A DNA stretch of 64,000 nucleotides, from the NCBI GenBank assembly GCA_963675135.1, contig OY776125.1:46344513-46408512 (forward strand), given 5' to 3'. The notes under the pieces were generated by a model. The model searched no databases and was not told where the DNA came from. It saw only the letters and a program-made list of their open reading frames with translations. The translations under genes and the position numbers were made by a program. This document shows, piece by piece, positions 22,560 through 34,139 of this stretch (the first letter of the stretch is position 1; every line of letters begins with the position of its first letter). The stretch comes from Galeopsis tetrahit (lineage: Eukaryota; Streptophyta; Magnoliopsida; Lamiales; Lamiaceae).

Positions 22560-22999
22560 TTTTCATCTAAATCTTTCATTGCTTTGCATTGAAGCTTTGA
22601 ATTCTAGTTGCTCTAACAACTTTCCACAATGCCTTCTTAACTACAAAAAACCATCTTTTTTTCATGTTACCGCAAAGTTGTTGTACACAAAATCTGTTAT
22701 CAGCGTCAGGAAATGGACTCTCAAATGCTGGAATCAACCTGCTTGTCACTCATGAAATCCAAGCATTATCCCGCAATGTTAGAAACAACTCCCAAGTATC
22801 TCTGGTTTCACTCTTCACTACTGCAAACAAATTGTTGTTGGGATCTATCCCAACTGCAGTTAAAAGCTGACCATACTCTTTTAGAAAACAACCATCAACC
22901 CCAATAACCTTCCTACAAGCTTTAAAACCTTGTTTGCAGGCCTCAAAACATATATACCTCTGAAATTGAGATTGAGATGCACTACCTTCACCATCATTG
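22560..22999 (-). pseudogene. MULE transposase, catalytic segment (broken)
   Basis: Minus strand: YICFEACKQGFKACRKVIG, then VDGCFLKEYGQLLTAVGID, DPNNNLFAVV, ETRDTWELFL and, after a frameshift near 22740, LIPAFESPFPDADNRFCVQQ and MKKRWF. This is the MULE transposase domain with the first Asp of the catalytic set. The SWIM finger region is missing and the frame ends near 22560. It is the downstream half of the gene whose N-terminus lies at 28690-29040, separated by the chromovirus. Confidence 0.8.
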
Positions 23000-23287
23000 T
23001 GATAGACGACAGTAGGGAGGAGAGGAAAGATGGGTTTAAAGAACGCAAGAAATGGTATTCGAATGGTGTTTGGAAGATACAAATCCCTCGAAAGGGCCAC
23101 ATAAAGATTTCTCTTCTGCCACAAGCCAATAGGCTGCAAAACTAACAATTCAATTCTTGATAACCAACTGGTAACTACCCTCCCTCATATATAGAGAGAG
23201 GTTACAATGCATGATAAATTCCTAAGTTACCCTTCTATTATTTTAACTCTCCTTTTGTACACTTTGAAGATAGGTGGTTGTCTATCA
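23000..23287 (-). mobile_element. 3' LTR of the chromovirus
   Basis: Read on the minus strand, it begins TGATAGACAACC after a purine stretch (CAGGGAGGCAAT) and ends GTCGTCTATCA. Confidence 0.75.
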
Positions 23288-23329
23288 ATTGCCTCCCTGT
23301 TCGAAGCAACCTTGTCCTCAAGGTTTCTG

Positions 23330-24541
23330 GAAATTGTCCCCGAAAATCACTCTCGTCCATCCAAGTACTCAAAGAGTCGTCTTAATTTTTCCACTTGACC
23401 AAAAGCTGATCGATTGTCCCATCGTGTGTGGCAGCGGAGCGTCTGCCCAGAACGGCCTCTGGCACATATACGTCGGTATCGGTGCTGTACTCCTCTGGTA
23501 AAATAGATGTCGTTGCTGCTCTCCAATAGCCGGTTTGAGAAGTGACACATGAAAAACTGGGTGTATGCGGCAATCGTCAGGTAGGCATAGGCGATAAGCC
23601 ACTTCTCCAACGCGGTCGATAACTTTAAACGTTCCATAGAACTTGGGGGCAAGTTTGGCATTGGTGCTGCCGAGGAGGGTCTTCTGGCGGTACAGTCGTA
23701 GCTTCAAAAACACCATATTGCCTGCTTTGAACTCCACGTGGCGACGATGTTTGTTGGCCTCCCGGGTCATGTGCTGTTGGGCCCGTTCTAAATGCCACCT
23801 GAGTGATAGCAATGCTTCGTCACGCTGTTGGAGTGAGTCCGCCAATGCTTTGGTGCGGATTTCACCGATCATGCACGGGTGGAGCACTGGCGGTGGTCGG
23901 CCATAAATAGCTTCGAACGGCATCGTCCCTGTGCCGGTGTGGAACCCGGTGTTATAACAGAATTCCGTCCAAGCTAGCCATTTACTCCATTCTTTTGGTC
24001 AATCGGACGCAAAACACCGTAGGTAAGTTTCCACACAGTGATTCAAAACCTCTGTTTGGCCGTCGGTTTCCGGATGGTAGGCCGAGCTCATACGTAACGT
24101 AGTACCTGTGGATTTAAAGATAGGGTCACGATCACTTACAATGGAGAAGGGAATCCCATGAAGTCGAACAATTTCTTAAGCGAAAGCCTCGACCACTGTT
24201 TTTGCTGTGAACGGATGGGAGAGAGCAATGAAATGCCCATATTTTGAGAACCTGTCCACGGCCACGAGGATGCAGTCGACCCTAAACGAACGTGGTAGAC
24301 CCGTGATGAAATCCATCCCTATATCTTCCCATACTCGTGTTGGAATAGGCAGGGGGTTTAGGAGCCCGGCTGGCGATCGCGTCTCATATTTCTGTCGTTG
24401 GCATGTGTCGCATTGAGCCACAAATTTGATTAAGTCCTTCAACATTCCCTGCCAATAAATCGAGGCCGAAATACGTTTGTATGTGCGCAGGCCTCAGGTG
24501 TGGCCTCCCATAGGGGAAGTGTGGTACTCGGTTAACAGTTT
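23330..24541 (-). pseudogene. chromovirus integrase and chromodomain (broken)
   Basis: CDTCQRQKYETRSPAGLL, WEDIGMDFITGLPRS, VAVDRFSKYGHFIAL, PFEAIYGRPPP and RIHPVFHVSLLKP mark the integrase. The chromodomain follows (TIDQLLVKWKN, then STWMDESDFRGQFPE), interrupted by a stop between its halves near 23390. Several further stops and shifts separate the pieces. Confidence 0.85.
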
Positions 24542-25384
24542 CTAGACCCAGCGCGACCCTTTTGGCAGCACGAGGCGATGTTTGTAGAGAAGTACCCCCT
24601 GGGTGATGGTGTAATGCTTGGGGACGGGTCCCCCATCGCGAATGGCTGCTTTGATCTTTGTCAAGGCTGGGTCTGCGTCCACTTCTTGAAGGAGCATGTC
24701 CCAGTCGAGCCATGTTGGAGAAGATACGGCGTGAAGGTCAGTCTCAGGACTATGGTCGTCGATGTCATAAATTTGGGACAAGGCGTCCGCTGCTCTATTC
24801 GGTGCCCCCTCTTTGTAGGTAATCGTAAAATCATATCCCAAGAGTTTGGCAGCCCAATTTTGCTGTGCCAGAGTGGTTAAGGGCTGAGACAGGAGGTGTT
24901 TAAGACTTTGGTGGTCGGTGCGGACAGTGAATCGTCGGCCAAGAAGATATGGACGCCAATGTTGGATGGCCAACACTAGAGCCATTAGTTCTTTCTCATA
25001 TGCAGATTTGGCGAGGAGGCGTCCGGACAGATTCTTGCTGAAGTAAGTTTTTGGCTGCATGTCCTGCATTAAGACGGCGCCGATTCCTCGGCCTGCGGCG
25101 TCACATTCAATAACAAAGGGCTGCTCGAAGTCGGGAATGCCCAAGACCGGGGCGGTGGTAAGGGCAAGCTTGAGGGCCTCGAAAGCCGATCCCGCCTCCG
25201 CTGACCACGACCATTTCTGGAGGCTATCCTTTTTCAGAAGGTGTGTTAAAGGTGCTGCAATCGTTCCATAATTTTTGACGAAGCGCCGATAGTAGCCGGT
25301 GAGGCTGAGAAACCCGCGCAATTGGCGAGGGGTGGCTGGGGTGGGCCAATTTGTGACTGCTGCAATTTTCGAAGGATCCATCGT
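24542..25384 (-). pseudogene. chromovirus RNase H and integrase start
   Basis: WPTPATPRQLRGFLSLTGYY, FVIECDAAGRGIGAVLMQD, YEKELMALVLAIQHWRPYLL, FTVRTDHQSLKHLL and NRAADALSQ give the RNase H order. The frame ends at the start of the integrase zinc-binding region (KHRLVLPKGS). Confidence 0.85.
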
Positions 25385-25889
25385 TAGGGGTGTGCACCAG
25401 TCCAAAACCGGACCGGACCGGGACCGAAATCTTACCAAAAGGTCGGACCGGAGACCAGACCGAAATCTATCCGGTCCGGGTTTGGACCGGTTGGATCGAA
25501 ATTGTTTTTTTTTTTAATTTATGGAAGCAAGAACAAGATTGATGAATTTGTGTATGAAAATTAAAGTGTTTGCTCTTCATTACGTCAATGTGAATTTTAT
25601 TTACATTGTTATTAATGATCTTTTGACCCTAAAAATAAATTAAATATGTTTGTTAAATTATACATTTGTAAAAAATGTAATAAGATCTCAACACATTTTC
25701 ACCAATTACTTGGTTTTGAAAAATAATTGAGAGTGCATTAGTAAAAAAATATAAAAAAAAATTTTTAAAAAAAATTCCGGTACAAACCGGTCCGGACCGG
25801 AAAATTCCAGTCTTGGACCGGACCGGAATCTAACCGGTCGGTCCGGTTCCGGTCTTTTTTCCGGTCCGGTTTATTTTTGAACACTCCTA
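25385..25889. mobile_element. hAT-type MITE rich in CCGGACCGG, copy 1
   Basis: Ends TAGGGGTGTGCAC and the complement of TAGGAGTGTTC; 8-bp duplication TCCATCGT at 25377-25384 and 25890-25897. Subterminal regions are dense in CCGGACCGG/CCGGTCCGG palindromes; the centre is A+T-rich. It interrupts the chromovirus between reverse transcriptase and RNase H. Inverted relative to the copy at 46449-47064. Confidence 0.93.
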
Positions 25890-26560
25890 TCCATCGTGAT
25901 TCGTGACGCCATTGGCTGAGACGAGGTGCCCCAAATATTCCACTGTGGTCGTGCCGAACGAGCGCTTTTTAGTGTTGATGACCAGGCCATTGTCCCGGAG
26001 GATAGCTAAGGCCGTACGTAAATGAGTGATGTGATCCTGCCAAGAAGTACTGTAGATTAGTATATCGTCAAAGAAAACAAGTATGAATTTACAAAGGTGG
26101 GGACGAAAGATATCGTTCATAAGGGCCTGGAATGTCGCGGGGGCGTTTGTTAGGCCGAAAGGCATGACCAAGAACTCATAATGGCCCGAATGCGTCCGGA
26201 AGGCAGTCTTTGGAATATCAAATGCCGCGATCCGAATCTAATGGTAACCCGAATGAAGATTGATTTTACTGAAGTAGGCAGCACCGTGTAGCTCGTCGAG
26301 GATTTCTTGGATGATTGGAATGGGGTACTTATCGGGTATTGTTGCCTTGTTGAGTGCCCTATAGTCCACATAAAATCTCCAAGAGCCGTCTTTCTTTCGG
26401 ACGAGTAGAACGGGGCTTGAATACGGGCTGGAGCTCGACTGGATAATGCCGGCTGCAAACATTTCTGATACGAGAGTTTCCATTATGTCCTTTTGTGTAT
26501 GGTCGTACCGGTATGGTCGGACTGACACGGGAGCAGCCTTGGGGTCCAAGGTGATCCGAT
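25890..26560 (-). pseudogene. chromovirus reverse transcriptase (broken)
   Basis: Segments VSVRPYRYDHTQKDIME, SSSPYSSPVLLVRKKDGSWR, DYRALNKATIPDKYPIP, MPFGLTNAPATFQALMND, FFDDILIYS (catalytic pair) and YLGHLVSANGV are visible, with a stop near 26235 and a shift between them. The hAT MITE at 25385-25889 separates this from the RNase H region. Confidence 0.85.
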
Positions 26561-26695
26561 GATCGCACGGTCGGCTGGGGGAAGGCCAATAATTGGGGCC
26601 GTGATAGTCGGGTAATCGGCCAGAATTGAGCGGATGTGGGCATCACGATCAGCATCTGTCGGAGGGATATGGGGGGTTCCCTCGACCTACAACAG

Positions 26696-27442
26696 TCAGG
26701 TCTCGTCCTCCGGGTCAAGGCGAACAAGCTCGGCCAGGGAGCACGCTTTCTTTGTTAGTGTGGGGTTTCCACGAAGAGTGATGGTCGCCCCATTTACTTT
26801 GAACGACATTGTGAGGTTCGACCAATTAGCTGTGATATCGACTAAGGAAGCGAGCCATGATACGCCCAAAATTAGATCGACACCGCAGAGTGGAAAAACG
26901 TAGCAATCTGTCAAGAAAGTATAAGAGTGGAGTATTAGTGGTATGTTATAACAAATGCCACTCATGCAAACCTGAGTTCTGTCCCCCAGAGTGACAGAAT
27001 ATTTTATGGTTGGGTCGATCGGAAGGCCCAGCTTGGCTGCCACTTTGTCGGAGATGAAGCAGTGACTAGCGTCGCTGTCTATCATGGTTAGGAGGCGACG
27101 ATCGTTGTGTCGAGCAAATAATTTCAACGTCTGGGCAGAATCAAAGCCCGTGGATGATAGCTCGGACAACTGAAGGGTTTGTAGAGTGGGTGGATCGTCC
27201 TCTAGATGGCCGTCGGCGTCAGGCTGGAGCGGGGATTGGGGGTCGTCATCCAAGGCACCGATGACGATTGCGAGGGTGCGTTGGGCACATCTGTGAAGGG
27301 GGCCGAACGGCTGGGCGCATTGGTAACATTTCCCTTTTGCCATATATCCGCGCGCCTCTTCAGCAGTTAAGTGTTTGGTGTTTCTTGCGGGTATGGGTCC
27401 CGGGGGATTTGGGGACGGCTGTGAAGATGGAAGGGCGCCCAC
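26696..27442 (-). pseudogene. chromovirus zinc knuckle and aspartic protease
   Basis: A knuckle-like CYQCAQPFGPLHRC is followed by the retropepsin active site at about 27062-27088. The site reads MIDSDASH where the family has Asp-Ser-Gly-Ala, so the active-site Gly is replaced by Asp. Downstream, LILGVSWLASL matches the second conserved protease motif. Likely inactive. Confidence 0.8.
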
Positions 27443-27589
27443 TGGAGGCGGAACGGATGCGGAAGAGGTCGGTAATTGAGATGGGGTGGAAGTTGCCGGT
27501 CGAACTGACCCGGACTGTCTCCACGGAAGGGGCTTCGCGGGGGTTGTAGGCGGTTTCGCTGGACGGCTAACTCATTGGGCCGCGACAAT

Positions 27590-28370
27590 CGCTGCGAAGA
27601 CGTCGGTCATCTCAGAGTCTTGAATGCGTTCTCGAATCGAATCTTGTAGGCCGCCCAAGAACATACCCAAGTAATGTTCGGCTGGAAGAGATGGTAGTTG
27701 TGCCACACGTTCCGCAAAAGAGAGCAATATAGTCCTCGACGGAACCTGTCTGGCGAGTAGCGTGCATCGCTTCGTATGCATTAATAGCAGAGTGGTCGCC
27801 AAACCGGAACAGAAGATCGTGAGTGAGGGTTTGCCAAGAAATGGAAGCGTTCCGTCGGAGGGCCCATTGGGCCCAGAACATAGCCCGGCCGAACATGGCA
27901 ATTAAGGCCAGTTTGACACGATGTTCCGCGTGTGTTTCGTGGACCAAGAAGAACTGTTCGGCCTGGGCTACCCAGGCAATTGGGTTGGATCCGTCGAAAT
28001 TGGGAAGTTCCATCTTGGGCCACTTCGCCGTGTAAGCTGGGAAGGACGAAGGTTGTGGGGTGTCGTTGGGGCGTGATACTGGTGCTGGTGGTGAGGGGTT
28101 GGACTGGGTGATGGGTCCAGACCGAGTGGGCGGTGGAACCCGGGCCGTAGACTGGGCCAGAACAGCGTCCAGTTTGGCGGCGAAGAGTTGGAACTATTTG
28201 TCTATCGTCGCCGTTTGGGTGGCGAACTGGTTGTCGATGGCCGTGAATCGGTGTCCAAAGTCGTTCAGGCGGTTCTCCATCCCTTGGACCGAGGCTGCAG
28301 TCTCCGTTAAGGCGCTTTGGAGTTCGGTGATCGATTGCTCCAATGAATCGATACGTTCTTTCTGCGTCAT
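27590..28370 (-). pseudogene. chromovirus gag (broken)
   Basis: Starts at ATG 28368-28370 (MTQKERIDSLEQSITELQ), a coiled-coil-like N-terminus, and continues with the gag core (LPNFDGSNPIAWVAQAEQFF, ALIAMFGRAMFWAQWAL). A TAG at 28193-28195 interrupts it early, and a frameshift near 27720 separates the tail (LPAEHYLGMFLGGLQDSIRE). Confidence 0.8.
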
Positions 28371-28400
28371 GGCGGCAAAAAGCGGCAGGTCTGGACCACT

Positions 28401-28686
28401 TGATAGACGACAGTAGGGAGGAGAGGAAATATGGGTTTAAAGAACGTAAGAAATGGTATTCGAATGGTGTTTGGAAGATACAAATCCCTCGAAAGGGCCA
28501 CATAAAGATTTCTCTTCTGCCACAAGCCAATAGGCTGCAAAACTAACAATTCAATTCTTGATAACCAACTAGTAACTACCCTCCCTCATATATAGAGAGA
28601 GGTTACAATGCATGCTAAATTCCTAAGTTACCCTTCTATTATTTTAACTCTCCTTTTGTACACTTTGAAGATAGGCTTGTCAGTCA
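28401..28686 (-). mobile_element. 5' LTR of the chromovirus
   Basis: Matches 23000-23274 almost exactly. Its outermost bases (TGACTGACAAG on the minus strand) differ from the partner LTR, so the outer limit is approximate. Just inside, AGTGGTCCAGACC could be a decayed initiator-Met tRNA primer site. Confidence 0.75.
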
Positions 28687-28689
28687 ATT

Positions 28690-29040
28690 TCAACACCAGA
28701 TGATCAGGATTAATCATTAACAACTCTTCACAATAATCCTTTATTTTACCAACTTCTTCACATATTGCTTTCCAACCCAATTTGACTTAATACTTTCATT
28801 ATTGTAATTCCAGATTTCCAGGAGCATTTTGTGTGTTGTGGATTGTAATTTGTAAGCTTTAATCTGCCATGATCTTTTATTATGCATTGGAGATACCCAC
28901 ACATACCACTCACATCCCTCTTTTCTACATATACTTTGATGAAAAGATAAGTCCAACCTTAACTCAGACTTTCTAGATTTAGTTACTTCATTAAATTTGA
29001 GAAATTTAGGCAATACTCTCAAACTTATTGTATCTGCACA
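28690..29040 (-). pseudogene. MULE transposase, N-terminal MuDR DNA-binding segment
   Basis: Minus strand reads LPKFLKFNEVTK, CRKEGCEWYVWVSPM, SWQIKAYKLQSTTHKM and SNWVGKQYVKKLVK, the plant MuDR-type domain with its CxxxxC...C/H pattern. A frameshift near 28740 precedes DYCEELLMINPDHLVLKL. The gene then breaks at the chromovirus LTR. Confidence 0.75.
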
Positions 29041-29336
29041 TAAAAAAAAATGTTGGTTAATAAACCATATAACGTTAAAGGTAAAAGTTATAGAAATTTA
29101 TTGTATTTGGGTGTAGAAGCATTCTTGTTCCTTTTAGACATTTAGTACAAACTCAAAATCACAGTTCTTCGTACAAACTCAAAATCACATTTGGGGTTTA
29201 GAGTTTAAGAATTAAAAGAGGGAAAATGAAGAGTGAGCGCTCAAAACATTTTCTACGTTAGTTAATGACGGATTGACTAACGACAGTATCAAAATTGACA
29301 GAAAAGAATAACCGAGTGAAGTTCAGTGACCAAAAA

Positions 29337-29578
29337 ATGCAATAGATCTCAACAATTTTACCTCACATCCTCACCAATTACTTAATTTTAAAAAATAAGT
29401 GAGGGTGCATTAGTAAAAAAGTATAAAAAATATTTAAAAAAAAATAAATTCTGATCTAGACCGGTCAGAACCGAAACCCCCGAATCCTAATTTTTTATGA
29501 ACCGGAATCTAACCTGTAGAGCCGCTCCCGAACCGTTTCTTATCTTTTTTCTGGTTCAATTTTATTTTGCACACCCCT
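29337..29578. mobile_element. hAT-type MITE, truncated third copy
   Basis: Shares the centre (ATCTCAACA...CACCAATTACTT, GTGCATTAGTAAAAAA) and the end TTTTGCACACCCCTA with the two full copies. It is diverged (eroded CCGG motifs) and lacks the other half. It abuts the right TIR of the MULE. Confidence 0.75.
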
Positions 29579-30337
29579 AAGTTAAGTAGAAAACTGCTTT
29601 GAGGGGAGGATTTTATTTTTTAAATCCAAATGAGAGGGGGTGTTTTTGCTTTTCGGGGGAAGTAAACAAAGAATGAGGAGAAGAGGGGTGCAGTATATAT
29701 GTACGAAAACGAAGAGTTGTCCCTTTATTTCAGAAGAGCGCCGATAAATTGGCGCTCTAATTTATTTTAGTAAATATTCTACAGACATAAATACTTGATT
29801 AAATTTTTTTGAAATATTTGAAAAATAAATAAGATTTATTTTAGTAAATATTCTACAGACATAAATACTTGATTAAATTTTTTTGAAATATTTGAAAAAT
29901 AAATAAGAATGGACTTTTCCTCAGTCAAAACCAGGAAAATAGAGGGTTGACAATTTGTCTTTAAACTAGAATTTAATTACCAAAAATAAGTTTTGACATA
30001 TTTCAAGTAATAGTTAAAATTTCAAACACACACTGCATTGCAAAGATACCATACAAGTGTTTGCACCGTCAGTTTCAGACTTTGGTTTTACTAAATAAAA
30101 AGAAAATCACAAAAATAAATTAAATTAATAAGCCACACTAGACCAGACGCCGTATACATATATATAAACAAACATATGAAAAAATTATTGTACTTAAAAA
30201 ATCATCTAAAGCCCACATATAATAATACCAGATAATTCACTAGATCCAACCTGTATCTTTCTTTTTCCACCCTGTGTCCATCCTTGCAACAAAAAGAATT
30301 CAAATCGAAACAGATATGTAAACAATGTGATTCTTCA
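29579..30337. other. AT-rich spacer, 3' flank of the LEA_2 gene
   Basis: Contains a perfect 74-bp tandem duplication and otherwise nothing recognisable; the right part is probably the 3' UTR of the neighbouring minus-strand gene. Confidence 0.5.
29760..29907. repeat. perfect 74-bp tandem duplication
   Basis: Two identical A+T-rich units, 29760-29833 and 29834-29907, each containing AAATATTCTACAGACATAAA. Confidence 0.95.
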
Positions 30338-32120
30338 CTAGTCATCATAAGTGCATGAATTCTTGAGGGCGATGGGAGCATTCAGTTTCTTAGAATTGTA
30401 GACGATTGAACACTCGATCTTCTTGTAGAATTTAGGCTTCACCAGTTTTCCCAGAACATAAGCTCTCGATCGAACTGTAAATGCCAGTTTTAATGGGACG
30501 GGCAAGGTGGTCAACCCTGTTGAGGTGCTCAAACTAGCTCCACTTCCGTACAGTGGAATCTTGTCTCCTATCACTGATACCACCATGTTTCTCTGGCTCT
30601 TTCTTGATTGATAGAATTTCTTCATCTGTAATTCCCATTTTCACAAACCAGAAAAATAAACTATTAGGGCAAAAAATTACACGCAGCAGTTGCACATTGT
30701 ACTGTAATATAGGTGCAAGTTTGACTCATTCACAAAAATAAAAAATGTACTAATTAGAAGTATTAGTGTGTATGAAGGAAAGTATTAGTTGATAGGTTGA
30801 ACAATATCAAGTACGTTTTCAATATACTTATACTAATCCTTTAATAATCATGCAAACTATTAGGCTTACATGTAGGCTGAAACAACATACTGTACTACTT
30901 ATACTTTTAAAAATTTTAATCATATATATGAATTAATACTTTTCGATTGTTTTTTTTCTATGATTCACAAAAAATTATACAAGAACAGCTTAGCCACACT
31001 AATACTTCTAATCACATGAACTAATACTATTCAATATGTTTTTCTATAATTTGCAAAAAATATAAAATAACACCTTGGTTGAAATTTCTTTAATTTTTAT
31101 ACAACAAGTTTAAGCAAGAAAATTGAGGTAGCATCATTTTCAAGAATTTCATGATGTTTAATCTGAAGTTTTCCAACTTACATTTCCAGAGCCAATGGGG
31201 AGCTGTGAGTAAGACAGATCCACCGGGGTGGATCCAACGTGAAGCCCGAAAAAGGTAGCTGTGTTATGAAAAGTGAGCTTCAGGGTGGAGTTTATGGAGA
31301 TCATATCGGTTGAAACTCCGGTAGCATCTGAACCAGCTTGAACCATAAACCTCTCAAACGTAATGCTCTGCCATCAAAAACATCACATTCATATCAATAC
31401 TTGGAGATTAATTATGATGATTGCAAATCAAAAAGAAGTATGCTGCTTCATTCTTATAAGAGGCATTTGATGACATGAATTCTAAATTCTACTCCTAAAG
31501 CTAAGCATTGAATTGAAGACAACAAGAAACCTCATTCCATTAGAAACAAAGGTAAATTATCAGAAATTTCCTAAAAACTGAACAGATAGATCATAATCAA
31601 AACCCTGAAGAATTCAATCAAACATATATACCTTCATGATGATCTTGGGCTTCATTGGTTTACTGGCAGCATACAAAATCAAAGCAAAAAGCGAAAAAAG
31701 CACAATAAAACCCACAACAAAAGCAAGAAAATAGCATCTGCGGGGCAATCCTTTCTGCGATTCCTCATCTTCCAGCAATCCTTCCTCTTCAATCACATCG
31801 CACTCCTTCCAATTCTTCTGCCCACCCTTCCTTCCCGCAGATCCGGCGTCGTTTGGTGAAACCTTCCTCGATCCGGGCTTAAGCGACCCCGAGAAGCGGC
31901 TGGTGGAGGATTCCCGGGAGTGGTGGCCCACGGAGGACTGTGAGCGCGGCGGAGACCCCATGGGGCTTCCCATCACTGGGGTCGAGTGGAACGACGTCGT
32001 CGTCTTCTCCCCATCGTGCGAGTCACGTGACGGGCTCTGCACGTAGTACACCGGCCGCCGATTGTGATCCGGCGACGACGGAGCTAAGCTGGTTACCTCA
32101 GAGTCCGTCTTTGCGTGCAT
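30338..32120 (-). CDS. LEA_2-domain membrane-anchored protein (At1g45688/At5g42860-like)
   Basis: Three exons with clean GT/AG borders, all phase 0: 31632-32120, 31182-31367 and 30338-30625, giving 963 nt and 320 residues. Residues 1-120 are Ser/Pro-rich and cytosolic in style (MHAKTDSEVTSLAPSSP, RPVYYVQSPSRDSHDGEKTT, SRESSTSRFSGSLKPGSRK), then an acidic CDVIEEEGLLEDEE. One membrane helix follows (YFLAFVVGFIVLFSLFALIL, about residues 131-155), then a LEA_2 (NDR1/HIN1-like) domain with GSDATGVSTDMI, DLSYSQLPIGSG, KKFYQSRKSQR, IPLYGSGASLS and a Cys-containing C-terminus. This layout matches plant NHL-like proteins of unknown biochemical role, linked in general to membrane and stress biology. 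No damage seen; I take it to be a functional gene. Confidence 0.92.
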
Positions 32121-32542
32121 CGTGTTTGTGAAATTGCCGGAGAGAAATTTTGCTGAAATTTAGGGGCACAGAAATGAGTGTGAAATTTCAGTCACTCTAG
32201 ACAAAGACTCAAAACTGACGCTGGGAATTCCGATTTAGATTTTTCTTTTCTTTTATAATTTAATTATTTTATTACTGTTTCCGAAAATCTTTCTTTTGTG
32301 TTTTTTTATTAAATAATGGCTGGCAACTGGCGACAACTATTCCGTTCTGTCTGGATTCTAAATCATGAATAAGAAACTAAATATAAATATTTTATGTCAT
32401 AATCTTGAATTACAATCGTCAAACCAATTATGAATTGTAGCTCAGTCAACATTTATTTTATGTCATAATCTTGAATTACTATCTTCAAATCATAAAAAAG
32501 GAAAGTGAAAAATTTATAGTGAAATTGAGGAAATATTTATTA
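32121..32542. other. 5' flank of the LEA_2 gene
   Basis: Probable 5' UTR and promoter of the minus-strand gene. Contains a spaced direct repeat (TTTATGTCATAATCTTGAATTAC near 32392 and 32457). No confident TATA box. Confidence 0.4.
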
Positions 32543-33069
32543 CTTCCTCTATTTCACTATAAGTTTCACACTTTCCTTTTAGGATGTTTCACACTAATTT
32601 TTTATTTCATTTTTTTTTGGATATTATTTGTTTTTCTCTCAATCATATCACTTACATTTTATCTACTCTCTCCGTCTGTCTATAAGTTTCACGTTACTTT
32701 TTGGCACAGAGATTAAGAAAAGTGATTAAATAATACATATAGTACAAATGATTTAATTGAGAGAGGAGAGAAAAAATAAGATATAAAGTGAAGTGTAAGA
32801 AAAAGTACTTACCAAAAAGGGTATGAGAAGCTTATAGACGGACAGACCAAAATGGTAAAATGGGAAGCTTATAGGCGGACAAACCAAAATGGTATAATGG
32901 GAAGCTTATAAGCGGACGGAGGGAGTATTATTTTATCATAATTCATCTTACATTCATCAACTATTTTCTCTTTTCCCATCACATTACTTGTACTACATCT
33001 ATTATTTTATCATATTTTTTAATTAAAACATCCCAAAGAAAGGAGAAACTTATACGGGAACGGAGGAAA
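32543..33069. mobile_element. Stowaway-like MITE (outer), host of a second Stowaway
   Basis: Left CTTCCTCTATTTCACTATAAG pairs with the complement of the right end (CTTATACGGGAACGGAGGAAA); TA at both sides (32541-32542, 33070-33071). It is split by the element at 32666-32925. Confidence 0.75.
32666..32925. mobile_element. Stowaway-like MITE (inner)
   Basis: CTCTCTCCGTCTGTCTATAAG to CTTATAAGCGGACGGAGGGAG with TA at 32664-32665 and 32926-32927. Same family as 8933-9165. The right part carries an extra tandem unit of about 37 bases (GAAGCTTATAGGCGGACAAA...AATGG). Confidence 0.9.
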
Positions 33070-33924
33070 TACTATATTAGGCTATCTTTGGTAGGATTCA
33101 CAAATTTATATTTATACATAATTTATTTATTTATTTGATACAAGAGATAATTCATAAAATGATGAATAAAATATTAATATTTTATGTGTATTTAATTGAA
33201 AAGACCAAATTACATTTCTATTGACTTTGTAGAAATAAAGATGGAGATAAAGATTGATAGATCTTTTTTACATGATCTTATACTCTTTCGTTCAACAATA
33301 ATTTTGATTTTTTTTTTTTTAGAATTCTACAATAACTTTCACACTTTTAAAATGAAAAATCCGTTATAAATTAAACTCTAATAATATATACAATTTGACA
33401 CAAAATGTCATTACTTTTGACCCCACACAAGCACACAAATCAACTAATTTATTTACTTTATACATAAAAGTTTACAAATTACACTTCAAAATTCTACTCA
33501 TCATTACATTTACTTAATACTAGTGTAAGACCCGCGTTTTACGCGGGGTTAAAATAAATTTATAATATATTTTAATTTATTAATTAAAAATAATCTTTTA
33601 ACCATGTATAGTAGACTTAGCAGTATGGATTTATAATTTTTTTATTATGCTGTTAAAAAAAGAAAAAAAAAATGTTGTAGATATAAACATTTTCGTGTAA
33701 AATTAAAAATATTGTTGTAGTAAAATTTATATAGGACCAAGAGCTGGTGGAAAGTCATTTTGGGACGTTTCGAAAAGAAAATTGTAAAACTTATTATGGA
33801 ATATTCCGAAAAGTAAATGTGATAACTATTATGAAACTATTGGAGTACAAAATCTAATAAAAATATTGTATTTCTATAAATTTTATAATTATTACTATAA
33901 AATAAAATTTTGTCTTTAATATTT

Positions 33925-34131
33925 TCACACAATAATTGATTTTATATATAAAAAAAATGATTTAACAGCGGCAAATGCTAGTATAATGTCCACCACAAGA
34001 GTCGGTGGGTCATTCCATTCATGATGAATTGTAAAGTTCCTAACAACTCTAGGCAAATTGTGTGTCATAGTATTGACCACACTATTGACATACTTCACAG
34101 GGAGAAATTTAAGTATGGATTCAGATCGCAT
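33925..34131 (-). pseudogene. possible RNase H-like tail of a non-LTR retrotransposon
   Basis: A 68-codon minus frame with KYVNSVVNTMTHNLPRVV and WNDPPTLVVDIILAF. The order of a basic stretch, then W-x2-PP and a hydrophobic end is reminiscent of the C-terminal end of LINE RNase H domains in plants. The match is weak and other origins are open. It would be cargo of the Helitron. Confidence 0.25.
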
Positions 34132-34139
34132 GTGTTGAA

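Larger units (their letters stand above)
23000..28686 (-). mobile_element. Ty3/gypsy chromovirus, defective, nested in the MULE
   Basis: Transcribed on the minus strand. Two LTRs of about 286-288 bases flank gag, protease, reverse transcriptase, RNase H, integrase and a chromodomain, about 5.2 kb once the nested hAT MITE is excluded. The left-hand LTR has perfect TGATAGAC...GTCTATCA ends. The LTRs differ at about four sites in their central 275 bases plus the 5' tip. Short LTRs and a chromodomain suggest a Reina-like clade (inference). A 5-bp target duplication is not convincing. Confidence 0.88.
22328..29336 (-). mobile_element. decayed MULE containing a nested chromovirus
   Basis: The outer ends are inverted repeats: left GGGAAAATATCACTTTTGG...TGGTCACTGAAC (22328 to about 22520) against right 29190-29336. 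Shared blocks are TTATTCTTTTCT, TCAATTTTGATACT, GTTAGT(T/C)AATCCGTCATTAAC and AAAATGTTTTGAGCGC. Transposase pieces on the minus strand lie on both sides of the inserted Ty3 element. The right TIR is shortened and runs into a hAT-like fragment, so no target duplication can be read. Confidence 0.8.

Noticed and set aside
25377..25897. 9-bp duplication and Mutator origin for the CCGG-rich MITE
   Set aside because: The ninth base is the first T of TAGGGGTG; with symmetrical TAGGRGTG ends the duplication is 8 bp, pointing to hAT.
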